The notes beneath the pieces were generated by a model, which was given only the letters and a program-made list of their open reading frames with translations, was not told where the DNA came from and made no database searches. 64,000 nt of DNA, from the NCBI RefSeq assembly GCF_000004195.4, contig NC_030678.2, positions 84,914,904-84,978,903 of the forward strand. The letters run 5' to 3'. A program made the translations under genes and the position numbers. Positions 25,696-36,988 of the stretch are shown here, piece by piece. This DNA comes from Xenopus tropicalis. Taxonomy: Eukaryota; Chordata; Amphibia; Anura; Pipidae. The stretch's first letter is position 1, and each line of letters starts with the position of its first letter.

Positions 25696-26119
25696 TCATT
25701 GTGCGCTGTACAGCGCACTAAAATGTTTTCTTTTGGATGCTTATAAACAGTGGTGTGTTCATGAATTTGGCTTTATTAATCCTTTAAAACCTGATGTGCT
25801 TGGCTGCCATGCTTTTTGAAGGCTACAGAACAGGTGGGAGTTACAAGGACCTTGATCCTGGACAACTGGAACAATGTTGCAAACAGCACTCATTTTCAGG
25901 CACTTTCATTTGCTAATTTATTTGCTATTGTATCAAGGTTTGTGTATAGGTATAGCAAATTTTCTATTCTAAACAGAGATCCATGTGTTTGTGTATAGTG
26001 TTTGTGTATAGTGGTTGCTATGGTGGATGTGTGGACGTGCTTTCTTCTGTCAATGTACACATTGTAGTGCAACTGCACACAGGCTCCTTGGTCCTGTATA
26101 AGTTAGTGCGCTCGCTCTC

Positions 26120-26265
26120 AATACATACACACATATACATACACACATACACACACATATACATACACACACACACACATATACATACACACATATACAT
26201 ACACACATATATACACATACATATACACATATACATACACATACATATATATATATACATACATA
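26120..26265. repeat. (CATA/CACA)n microsatellite, left part
   Basis: ACACATATACATAC-type units run up to the Tc1 insertion point at 26266. It was continuous with the repeat at 27884 before insertion. Confidence 0.9.
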
Positions 26266-26267
26266 TA

Positions 26268-27881
26268 CAGTGGAGGAAATAATTATTTGACCCCTCACTG
26301 ATTTTGTAAGTTTGTCCAATGACAAAGAAATGAAAAGTCTCAGAACAATATCATTTCAATGGTAGGTTTATTTTAACAGTGGCAGATAGCACATCAAAAG
26401 GAAAATCAAAAAAATAACTTTAAATAAAAGATAGCAACTGATTTGCATTTCATTGAGTGAAATAAGTTTTTGAACCCCTACCAACCATTAAGAGTTCTGG
26501 CTCCCACAGAGCGGTTAGACACTTCTACTCAATTAGTCAACCTCATTAAGGACACCTGTCTTAACTAGTCACCTGTATAAAAGACACCTGTCCACAGAAT
26601 CAATCAATCAAGCAGACTCCAAACTCTCCAACATGGGAAAGACCAAAGAGCTGTCCAAGGATGTCAGAGACAAAATTGTAGACCTGCACAAGGCTGAAAT
26701 GGGCTACAAAACCATTAGCAAGAAGCTGGGAGAGAAGGTGACAATTGTTGGTGCGATTGTTCGAAAATGGAAGGAGCACAAAATGACCATCAATCGACCT
26801 CGCTCTGGGGCTCCACGCAAGATCTCACCTCGTGGGGTGTCAATGATTCTGAGAAAGGTGAAAAAGCATCCTAGAACTACACGGGAGGAGTTAGTTAATG
26901 ACCTCAAATTAGCAGGGACCACAGTCACCAAGAAAACCATTGGAAACACATTACACCGCAATGGATTAAAATCCTGCAGGGCTCGCAAGGTCCCCCTGCT
27001 CAAGAAGGCACATGTGCAGGCCCGTCTGAAGTTTGCCAATGAACACCTGAATGATTCTGTGAGTGACTGGGAGAAGGTGCTGTGGTCTGATGAGACCAAA
27101 ATAGAGCTCTTTGGCATTAACTCAACTCGCTGTGTTTGGAGGAAGAAAAATGCTGCCTATGACCCCCAAAACACCGTCCCCACCGTCAAGCATGGGGGTG
27201 GAAACATTTTGCTTTGGGGGTGTTTTCCTGCTAAGGGCACAGGACAACTTATTCGCATTAACGGGAAAATGGACGGAGCCATGTATCGTGAAATCCTGAA
27301 CGACAACCTCCTTCCCTCTGCCAGGAAACTGAAAATGGGTCGTGGATGGGTGTTCCAGCACGACAATGACCCAAAACATACAGCAAAGGCAACAAAGGAG
27401 TGGCTCAAGAAGAAGCACATTAAGGTTATGGAGTGGCCTAGTCGGTCTCCGGACCTTAATCCAATAGAAAACCTATGGAGGGAGCTCAAGCTCCGAGTTG
27501 CATAGAGACAGCCTCGAAACCTTAGGGATTTAGAGATGATCTGCAAAGAGGAGTGGACCAACATTCCTCCTAAAATGTGCGCAAACTTGGTCATCAATTA
27601 CTAGAAACGTTTGACCTCTGTGCTTGCAAACAAGGGTTTTTCCACTAAGTATTAAGTCTTTTTTTGTTAGAGGGTTCAAAAACTTATTTCACTCAATGAA
27701 GTGCAAATCAGTTGCTATCTTTTATTTAAAGTTATTTTTTCGATTTTCCTTTTGATGTGCTATCTGCCACTGTTAAAATAAACCTACCATTGAAATGATA
27801 CTGTTCTGAGACTTTTCATTTCTTTGTCATTGGACAAACTTACAAAATCAGTGAGGGGTCAAATAATTATTTCCTCCACTG
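26268..27881 (+). mobile_element. Tc1-like DNA transposon, nearly intact
   Basis: A 1,614-bp element with TA on each side (26266-26267, 27882-27883). Terminal repeats are long, about 210 bp each: CAGTGGAGGAAATAATTATT starts the left one and the right one is its reverse complement to 27881. Within each arm a second CAGTGGCAGAT motif sits about 110 bp in, resembling the IR/DR organisation of Sleeping Beauty-type Tc1 elements. It encodes one transposase with a single nonsense codon. The two arms differ by only a few bases, so the insertion is young relative to others here. It lies inside a microsatellite. Confidence 0.93.
26633..27604 (+). pseudogene. Tc1-like transposase with one premature stop
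   Basis: Cut-and-paste transposase binding the terminal repeats. The N-terminus carries paired helix-turn-helix DNA-binding domains (residues about 1-115), with the GRPR-type linker as [10 protein letters not shown] near 54-63. The catalytic DD34E triad is present: D153 in WSDETK, D244 in QHDNDPKHT, and E279 in DLNPIENLW. The initiator ATG at 26633 is followed by MGKTKELS, typical of the family. A TAG at 27503-27505 stops the frame after residue 290. The same frame then continues RQPRNLRD...CKEEW to TAG at 27602-27604, which would give 323 residues, near the usual 340. The stop lies beyond the triad but removes the conserved C-terminus. Its codon context (one base from CAG or AAG) suggests a single substitution. 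Confidence 0.93.
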
Positions 27882-27883
27882 TA

Positions 27884-28084
27884 TATATACATACATATAT
27901 ATACATATATATACACACACATATATACATATACACACACATATATACATATACACACACACATGTACATATACACACACACATGTACATATACACACAC
28001 ACATGTACATATACACACACACATGTACATATACACACACACATGTACATATACACACACATGTACATATACACACACATATAT

Positions 28085-28129
<45 letters not shown>

Positions 28130-28136
28130 TATACAC

Positions 28137-28167
<31 letters not shown>

Positions 28168-28396
28168 TATATATATATATACACACACATACATACACAC
28201 ATACATATACACACACATATATATACATATACACATATATACATATACATACATATACACACATATATATACACACACACACATATATATATACACACAC
28301 ACATATATATATATACACACACACATATATATATATACACACACACACACATATATATATATACACACATATACACACATACATATACACATATAT

Positions 28397-28427
<31 letters not shown>

Positions 28428-28504
28428 CACACACACATATATATATATATACACACACACACATATATATATATATACACACACACATATATATATACAC
28501 ACAC

Positions 28505-28535
<31 letters not shown>

Positions 28536-28808
28536 TATATACAACATATATATATATATATATACACAATATATACTATATATAAATATTATACACACTA
28601 TAATAATACACACACATATATATTATAATATACACACAATATATATACACGACACACATATATACTATACACACACATATATATACACACACATATATTA
28701 ATATACACACACACACATATATATATGTACACATATATATATATGTATGGTCACATATACATATATAGGTACATATATATACATATAGATATATGTACAC
28801 ACACACAC

Positions 28809-28841
<33 letters not shown>

Positions 28842-28860
28842 TATACACATATATATACAC

Positions 28861-28893
<33 letters not shown>

Positions 28894-28925
28894 CATATAC
28901 ATATATACACACACACACACACTAC
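27884..28925. repeat. (CA)n(TA)n compound microsatellite, right part
   Basis: About 1 kb of alternating ACAC and ATAT tracts. At 27957-28075 it has higher-order structure: a 20-base unit ACACATGTACATATACACAC is repeated in tandem several times. Long open frames on both strands here (up to about 250 codons of Ile/Tyr/Thr/His or Cys/Val/Tyr) are products of the repeat, not genes. Confidence 0.95.
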
Positions 28926-29611
28926 AGCTGTTTATTCCTTTTTTTAATAAAAAACTTCACCACAATACATTAACAGGAGTTGAACGATTAGATTTCTAAT
29001 TTGAATGTATACTGTTAATATGATTAATGTGTTACTATGAATATATAGTCACTACAATATGCACAAGTAGGGGTTAAAAGAATAAGCAAAAGATATACAG
29101 AGAGGTATACCTTCCTATATTTTTATCTTTATTAATACCATTGGGATCAAGCATCATTTTTACTGGACAGGCTGGTAAAATGTTGTCCTTGGTGTCCTGG
29201 TGCATGGTGTCCTTTTGGTTCTCATCCAGTCTTCAACCAAACTTGTAATGTTGACTTTTTGAAAAAACACAGTGCAAAGTCATTATATACAACTGATGGA
29301 GAAACTTTGAGTAATGTAAATGTACATTCACTTTATTTAAAATAAATGTTCAGAACGTTCAGTTAATTCTCATCAGTAAGAACCACCATGATTTCTCTGA
29401 CAAGGTAGCCTGATGCACAAAGTTGAATAAAGAGCGCCCTCCTGTGGCTAAATTACCATAAAACATTTTACTTATGAATTCAGTATATAAAGCAATCATT
29501 TCTAAATGAAATATCTCTCCAAAATGGACCCACACAAAGCATGTATGTTTACTACATCCATAATTTGTATAATGTCCCTTTGCACTATGTATTGCCAAAT
29601 TAAACAATGGT
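28926..29611. other. No recognised feature
   Basis: Unrecognised AT-rich DNA without a credible frame. Confidence 0.5.
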
Positions 29612-30042
29612 CTCACATAGTAACATAGTAAGTTGGGTTGAAAAAAGATATACGTCCATCAAGTTCAACCATAATGCCTATATATAACCTGCCTAACTAC
29701 TAGTTGATCCAGAGGAAGGCAAAAACCCCCATCTGAAGCCTCTCTAATTTGCCGCAGAGGGGAAAAAATTCCTTCCTGACTCCAAGATGGCAATCGGACC
29801 AGTCCCTTGATCAACTAGTACTAAGAGCTATCTCCCATAACCCTGTATTCCCTCACTTGCTAAGAATCCATCCAGTCCCTTCTTAAAGTTATATAATGTA
29901 TCAGCCAGCACGACTGATTCGGGGAGGGAATTCCAGAACTTCACAGCTCTCACTGTAAAAAATCCTTTCTGAATGTTTAAATGGAACCTCCCTTCTTCTA
30001 AACGAAGTGGGTGCCCTCGTGTCCGTTGGAAGGACCTACAGG
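29612..30042 (-). mobile_element. CR1-like LINE, 3'-end fragment
   Basis: Read leftwards, 29828-30042 encodes the ORF2 C-terminus. QRTRGHPLRLEE and FFTVRAVKFWNSLPES match the same region of the LINE at 4787. The 3' untranslated tail ends GGTTGAACTTGATGGACG...CAACCCAACTTACTATGTTACTATG at 29612-29680. Divergence from the 4.65-kb copy indicates a separate subfamily. Only the last 70 or so codons survive; 5' truncation lies near 30042. Confidence 0.88.
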
Positions 30043-30749
30043 TAAACAAATACATATGGTGTGTCATAAAATTACCACACAATCATCATGTGCATAACTT
30101 ATTTTAAGTTCAACACAAATATAATAAGGTATTAATTATTAATTAAATTAATACTTAGATTCATTATCTAAGCATTTTCCAATATAAATTCATTTGAAAA
30201 CAGTTAATTATTTTTAACGTTATTTCTGAGTGTGTTTACTACTGAAAGCAGAAACTGTCTTTCCTTTTGCTATATGCCTCACAGCTTGTCTAACTACAAA
30301 ATCAGTGTAGCAAAATCAGCTCTCCTCCAGCCAAGACTTGGGGTCCCCCATTGCCTCACATGCTTTTGTCATTCTCTTTCTCTAGGTCTGTTTATCACAG
30401 AATATGCAAAATATTCTGTTAATTGCAGTGTTGGCTGGAGGAAATTTTTCAATAGAACAGAAAAAGGAGTAAAGAATATATGCTATATATAATATTTGCT
30501 ATGCTATAATTTTTTTTATAGCAAATATATTTACAAATAACAAAACAAATAAATACAAACAAAATATGTGTATAAAATTTGGTATACACCTATCTCATAT
30601 TTTCTATTGCCATTGCGGACAAGTGACTTGGAACATTGTACTAGGAAACAAGATTCATCCATGTATCTAGCACAAGTGCTGTTGTAATTCATATTTCCAT
30701 CATCCACTATGGGAGAAAATATTTATTGCCAAGATGCCACCTGTAAAAA
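30043..30749. other. No recognised feature
   Basis: AT-rich; nothing supportable. The frame at 30232-30492 matches no family I know. Confidence 0.5.
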
Positions 30750-31859
30750 AAATTATATGCCAAGGTACCTAATTTTACCTAAGAAAACTGGAAAAACGTA
30801 TTAACTCGAGTATTTGCCTAGGGTAGGAAATACAGCAGCTACTGCTAAGTTTCAATAATCAAATAATTAATAAAGGACACTCAGCGTGACCCCATGTGAA
30901 CTCTTCATAAATATAAAATGTTGGCAGCTGCAGATTAGGGAAAGGTGGATGGAGCCTAAAATAATTACCCTTTTCTATAAAAATTGGAGCGGCCTGGGGT
31001 ATTTGGCAGGACAGCCTAAGCCCATGCAAAGAACATCAGGGAGAAGAAGAAAAGGTGCCGTGCCCTCCAGTAATGTACCCTTGGGCATCCCAGGGCAAAA
31101 AGTTACATTTTACAAATTATATATATATATATATAAATATATTTAATTTAATATCATGATACTAAATTATCTATTTTATCTATAAAGCTTATTTAGCATG
31201 TACAGGGCCTATCTCTGACATAACAAACGCCCAATAACTATCTTATCATCTGTATCCTGCCTTGTCGATGAAGGTCAAACCTACAAAACCTTAACTCGCA
31301 AGTTTCCGCGCTCGTCAATCGATTGTTCGCCCTTGGCTTGGCGGCAATCAGCTTGCTACTTGCCTGCTACCGGCCCGGAGATGGCTGCTCTCGCACCCCA
31401 CCTGCGCACGTTTCGCAGTCTTTTACGGGAACTTCGCTACATGAATGGGGTGATACGGCAGCTTATAAGTACATTAGAGAGCAATTCAGATGGAATCAGG
31501 TGAGGAATCCGAATGCGGGGATGGCAGCGGCGCCGCCATTTAGGTGTAAGAGCGAGTCGCCAAGCTAATATTGGGGTTCAGATACGGACAGCGCCTCATT
31601 ATTGGGCAATGGGCATGTGCTTGTAGTCATGTCAGCAAAGAATGACCATATACTCTAGATGTAGGTTTCAACTTAAATGTAGGTCACACTGAAGCTGGAT
31701 GGTACATAAAGTAACGGATGAGTTCACGTGAAGGGGGGGGTGTGGCGTGCGCGCCGAATGCCAGCGAAGCCGATATTCATTCGTGCATAAGCCGAGCATG
31801 AGTTTTTAAGCACATTTTTCGTGCTGAAAAACTCGGCTTATACTCGAGTATATATGGTA
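30750..31859 (+). mobile_element. CCGTATATACTCGAG-family element, diverged copy
   Basis: The left terminus is decayed, but AGGTACCTAATTTTACCTAAG and AACTCGAGTATTTGCCTAGGG (30760-30835) match the left subterminal block of the copy at 36991. The right end GAAAAACTCGGCTTATACTCGAGTATATATGG (to 31857) plus TA is intact. The interior (31260-31560) is GC/CpG-rich, differs from the other copies and lacks their central hairpin. Non-coding. Confidence 0.75.
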
Positions 31860-32684
31860 TATCATGAAAAGCCATTTTTTTGTTTTGATCAGTTTCTGAA
31901 CTAACAAATCTAACAGCTAGAATACATATTTTGTGCTTAAAGATGATAAAAAAAAGTTTGCTTGCTGTAAATAGGCAATGCAATATCAGCACACTTAGGG
32001 CATGAAGCACTTTTAAAGCTCTCTGGAGAGAGATATTACTGCTTTCTAATTAAACAGACCGTGGGCTACAACTTAAACTGGCAGACAAAGTGGCGGCACA
32101 AAGATAATCATTCATTTGAAGCAACCTTGTCCTTCCTATCCCAAACTAATAGTTCACAGTTATCAGGTACAGCAGCCTGCAACACATCAGGGAAGTTGTG
32201 TTTACTTTCTGGAAGGCATGTTTAGGACATCTTGGCTTATATGAAGCCTCTCACTTCTGAAGGAGTGAAAGGCACACTCGTTTGTTGAATATTTGCAGCG
32301 ACATTTGGCTTCAGCCAGTGTCTCTCTTGTGATTAATTCAACCATATGGAAGTGTAAAGTGAGATGCAAAGAACCAAGTTGTAAACATAGTTGAACGGAA
32401 ACTGAGCTGTGACCTAAGTAGTTTAAGAAGTTGAAAGTAGACATCTTGGCTAAAATATGAGCAATTTTATAAATAAATCTGACCTCCGAGAGTAGTATAG
32501 TATTACTAGTATCTTAAGAGATTCTTGGATTTTGTATATTTCATTGTTAATAGCTTTCCAAGAGTGCTCAGGATAAAAATGATCTAAACTTGTGGGTGAT
32601 AAGTAACAAACCATTATCATAAATCATTAGTGTGATGTTATAATCTCATACCTAATTTTAGTTGCTTAAAGGAATACTAAACCC
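31860..32684. other. No recognised feature
   Basis: No credible frame or repeat end. Confidence 0.5.
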
Positions 32685-32814
32685 TAAAAATGCAGGGCTG
32701 TGGAGTCGGTAGATAAATTCTCCGACTCCTCAGTTTCTGATACTTCCGACTCCGACTCCACGACTCCAACTCCTCTGTTTTTAATATGCTACCCTATGCT
32801 GCCTGTGTGTAGGC

Positions 32815-34715
32815 AGCATAGGGTAGGCAGAGTATGGCACATAGGCAGCATAGGGCAGGGAGGGTATGGCACAAACAGGCAGCATAGGACAGGGAGGGTA
32901 TATGGCACACATAGGCAGCATATGGCAGGCAGAGTATGGCACACACAGGCAGGGCAGGCAGAGTATGGCACACACAGGCAGCATATGGCAGGCAGAGTAT
33001 GGCACACACAGGCAGGCAGAGTATGGCACACACAGGCAGGGTAGGGCAAGAGTAATGGCACACACAGGCAGGGTAGGGCAGAGTATGGCACACACCAGGC
33101 AGGGTAGGGCAGAGTATGGCACACACACAGGCAGGGTAGGGCAGAGTATGGCACACACACAGGCAGGGTAGGCAGAGTATGGCACACACACAGGCAGGGT
33201 AGGGCAAGAGTATGGCACACACAGGCAGGGCAGGCAGTATGGCACACACAGGCAGCAGTATGGCACAGGCAGGGAGTATGGCACACACAGGCAGTATGGC
33301 AGGCACACACAGGCAGGTATATGGCAGAGTATGGCACACACAGGCAGCATATGGCAGAGTATGGCACACACAGCACAGGCAGGGGTATGGCACACACAGG
33401 CAGCAGAGTATGGCACACACACAGGCAGCAGAGTATGGCACACACAGCAGTATGGCACACACAGGGCAGAGTATGGCACACACACAGGCAGGCAGCAGAG
33501 TATGGCACACACAGGCAGGCATATGGCACACACAGGCAGCAGAGTATGGCACACACAGGCAGCATAGTATGGCACACACAGGCAGGGCAGGAGAGTATGG
33601 CACACACAGGCAGGGTAGGGCAGAGTATGGCACACACAGCAGGGTAGGGCTATGGCACACACACAGTATGGCAGCACACACAGGCAGTATGGCACACACA
33701 GGCAGGGTAGGCAGAGTATGGCACACACAGGCAGGTATGGCAGGCAGAGTATGCACACACAGGCAGCAGAGTATGGCACACACAGGCAGCATATGGCATA
33801 CAGGCAGGTAGGCACACACAGCAGTAGGCAGAGTATGGCACACACAGGCAGCATGGCAGCAGAGTATGGCACACACAGGCAGGGTATGTATGGCAGAGTA
33901 TGGCACACACAGGCAGGGTAGGGCAGAGTATGGCATATGGCACACACAGGCAGGGTATGGGCAGAGTATGGCACACACAGCAGTATGGCAGGCAGAGTAT
34001 GGCACACACAGGCAGGGTAGGCAGAGTATGGCACACACAGGCAGGGTAGGGCAGAGTATGGCACACACAGGCAACATATGCACACACACAGCAGCACAGT
34101 ATGGCACACACAGGCAGGCAGAGTATGGCACACACAGGCAGAGGCAGAGTATGGCACACACAGGCAGGTATGGCAGCAGAGTATGGCACACACAGGCAGG
34201 GTAGGGCAGAGTATGGCACACACAGGGGGCAGGGGTAGGGCAGAGTATGGTGCTCACACAGGCAGGGTAGGCAGAGTATGGCACATAGGCAGCATAGGGC
34301 AGGGAGGGTATGGCACAAACAGGCAGCATAGGACAGGGAGGGTATATGGCACACATAGGCAGCATATGGCAGGCAGAGTATGGCAAACACAGGCAGGGCA
34401 GGCAGAGTATGGCACACACAGGCAGCATACGGCAGGCAGAGTATGGCACACACAGGCAGGGTAGGGCAGAGTATGGCGCACACACAGGCAGGGTAGGGCA
34501 GAGTATGGCGCACACACAGGCAGGGTAGGGCAGAGTATGGCACACACAGGCAGGGTAGAGCAGAGTATGGCACACACAGGCAGGCAGAGTATGGCACACA
34601 CAGGCAGCATATGGCAGACACAGGCATCATAGGGCAGGCAGAGTATGACAGACACAGGCATCATAGGGCAGGCAGAGTATGGCACACACAGGTAGGTAGG
34701 GCAGGCAGAGTGCTG
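32815..34715. repeat. Minisatellite, ~30-bp unit, about 1.9 kb
   Basis: Tandem GGCAGGGTAGGGCAGAGTAT + GGCACACACA units with frequent unit-length variants (loss of GGGTA, AGCATATGGC substitutions, CA-tract length changes). A block near 32820-33010 recurs almost unchanged near 34285-34460, suggesting segmental duplication inside the array. Neither strand of the unit contains a stop in several frames, so spurious frames up to 601 codons appear (for example minus strand 32794-34599). Confidence 0.93.
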
Positions 34716-35036
34716 CCTGTGTGTCCCTAAGGTGTGTAATTATATGCTGGGGGTTGTTGTGCTATCCACAGGGGAGGAGGCATATGGATTTTAGGGTGTG
34801 TCTTAATATGACATAATATAATTTTTTCACATATGAATGATGGTTGATATCCCTGCAGTGAGGACCAAGCCTTTGGGTTTTTGCTGCACTACCACCATTG
34901 TGATAAAATGGGTGTGGTTTAAAGTGAGTGTGGTTTAAAAGGGGGGAGTGGTCAAAACTGGCTTCCATTAGCGGCCCTCCACCATGTATGCGCGAGAAAT
35001 TCCGGCCCTCGGCACCGCAGAAGTTGGACAGCACTG
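34716..35036 (-). mobile_element. hAT element related to 23423-23948, right part (inverted)
   Basis: Read leftwards from 35036 it begins CAGTGCTGTCCAACTTCTGC, then GAGGGCC...CATACATGGTGGAGGGCC, matching the start of the 23423 element. The shared flank of the minisatellite (TGTGTAATTATATGC near 34734) also matches. Its opposite terminus should lie left of the minisatellite but is not found near 32800, so that end was lost or replaced. Confidence 0.8.
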
Positions 35037-35595
35037 TGCTAATGTATTTTATACATCCAGGAAGGGGCACTTAAAACACAACTGAACTGATAATAAACTG
35101 ATAAAATTGTCTATCTATACTCCTACTCCTAATGATTTCCCTAGAATCCCATCCCGTCTTAAACTAATGACTATCCATTCCCTTCACGTATACAAGTATT
35201 TCTAGTCCTGCAAATTTTTTTAACTTAGTTATCAGTGAGAGTTAGGCTAGGTTCACAGTGGGCATTGTGTTCCCAGTAACAGAGGAACACGACGCAGTGG
35301 AGCTGCCGCACCTTAACTGTGCGTTACGTCCCATTTAGTGAAGCATACAGCCAATGAAAAGCTTTATGGTCACTCAACGTGTTCGTTTATGCACTGCGTG
35401 CATTGGGCTTTATTCTTATAGCAGAGAAGTAATTTATTATGACTGTTTGTGAATTGGGACATTTAAACTTGCTTTGTTTTTTTTTTTTTTTTTTATTCCC
35501 ATTTAAATTTAGTAGGAGTGGAGTCGGTTCATTTTTTGCCGACTCCGACTCCAGGTACCCAAAATTGCCTCCGACTCCACAGCCCTGTAAAAATG

Positions 35596-36084
35596 AATTT
35601 GGCTAGAAATTATATATTTTATATACGAAACTTATTGCACCAGCCTAAAGGTTCAGCATCACAGTAGTAGTAATAAACAAGGCATTCAAAGTTGTCACAT
35701 GAGCTCCCCATCTTGGGTCTTAGATAGCTGTTGAGAAGCTAAGCTTAGGGGTCATTGCAAATTATCAAGCAGAAAAGTAGGTTTGCATGTCAAATAAGCT
35801 GATGCTACAGGGCTAATTATTACATTTTGATGCCAGTTACACATGTGTCTGAGCTGCCATGTAATCAGAATCTGAATTAGTGACTAATCATTCTTGTATT
35901 GTGATATTTATATGTTATATATACAGTACATTGTGTGTCAGTCGCTATGTGCAGATAACTGACAGTAGCACAGAGCATGTACAGTGAATCAGAAGAAAAG
36001 AAGATGGGGAGCTAGTGGAGCATCTTTGGAGGTCACATATTCACTGCTAAAGGGCTATGGTGGAGACATGGTCTGGTACAGAAG
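35596..36084. other. No recognised feature
   Basis: Nothing supportable. Confidence 0.45.
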
Positions 36085-36722
36085 TGTGATAAGCTTAATC
36101 GCATTCTTTTTTGTGTTAAAATTGACGTGCAAAAAAATGCGTGATTCGCTAAAGTATTATCGGATATCGCGTGCGTTGAATAGTGCGCAACCGCATGTGT
36201 TAATTTTCGCACAGAAATAATACTAAGGCATGATTCACAAACACTTAGATGCGCTAAATATCCCATTAGTCTATGCAAAAATTAACACCAACTTGGGGCA
36301 GGCGGTAATTATAGAAAAGTACAGTTCATGAGCTTTTGGCAACACAATATGGACTTTGCAGTGTTATTTATTCAAGTATGTGTTGGCCCTAGAGTGATGT
36401 ATCCTCCAGTTTGCAGGGAAATGGTCATTTTCAAAAAAAGTAGTTTTACGAACGTAATGCTGTGTATGGCTAATATGGCGTGCGCGCGTTAATTAGCACA
36501 TGCGACAAGTAGCACGCTGCGTTAATTAGCGCGCGTTGCATCGAATGCCGCACAAAAATAGTATTCGCGACTTAAATAACACAAACAGAATCGCGTCTAA
36601 ATTAACGCAAATATCCATTTAGTGAATTGTGCGTTAAGACGCGGAAAATTAGACACAATAACATTTTTACCGCATGCTATAAATAGCTCTCGTCTTAACA
36701 CACTTTAGTAAATCAACCCTAT
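36085..36722. mobile_element. Probable MITE/DNA-transposon remnant
   Basis: Both halves are dense in GCGTTAATT, CGCATG and TAACGCA motifs in inverted arrangement (for example CGCACAGAAATAAT near 36207 and CCGCACAAAAATAGTATTCGCG near 36548). The right end CACTTTAGTAAATCAACCCTAT is MITE-like. The left end is not sharp. Confidence 0.45.
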
Positions 36723-36988
36723 AATGTTCAAGATTTTTGCCCATCTTCATTAGTTAAGCTTTAGTTCTCCTTTAATATTTCACCTCTATCCTGCAACAGC
36801 AACCCATTTAAAAATGATGTTGACAAAAAGAGGACAAGGTGATGTTTGCATTTCTACACAAAGAATACAGGATTTAAACTGACACAGCAATTGTATGTAG
36901 TAAGTATGAGGCTTGAATAAATCTTATAGCAACTAAGGCAACCAACCACATTTTGATAATTCAAGTAAGGTAGTATAAATCCTGAGAA

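Larger units (their letters stand above)
32685..35595. mobile_element. Composite hAT element, 2.9 kb, perfect 8-bp target duplication
   Basis: The outer element runs 32693-35587. It starts CAGGGCTGTGGAGTCGG and ends CCGACTCCACAGCCCTG. Perfect TAAAAATG duplications flank it (32685-32692, 35588-35595). Multiple GGAGTCGG/CCGACTCC subterminal repeats lie in both ends. The genuine outer parts are 32693-about 32800 and 35037-35587. Everything between belongs to a second, secondarily inserted hAT with an expanded minisatellite. Confidence 0.88.

Noticed and set aside
26704..27597. Minus-strand and alternate-frame reading frames over the Tc1 transposase
   Set aside because: They are shadows of the plus-strand transposase, which has the full DD34E motif set.
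27824..28701. Long frames of Ile/Tyr/Thr/His and Cys/Val/Tyr across the microsatellite
   Set aside because: Translations of (CA)n(TA)n in all frames and both strands.
32781..34630. Very long minus-strand frames (up to about 601 codons, Cys/Leu/Pro/His-rich)
   Set aside because: They arise because the ~30-bp minisatellite unit has no stop codon in these frames. Protein content is only the translated repeat, frames are open in several registers at once, and unit-length changes would shift any real gene.
32815..34715. CRISPR-like appearance of regularly spaced repeats
   Set aside because: There are no unique spacers; the units are contiguous and variable, the genome is eukaryotic and no cas genes exist.
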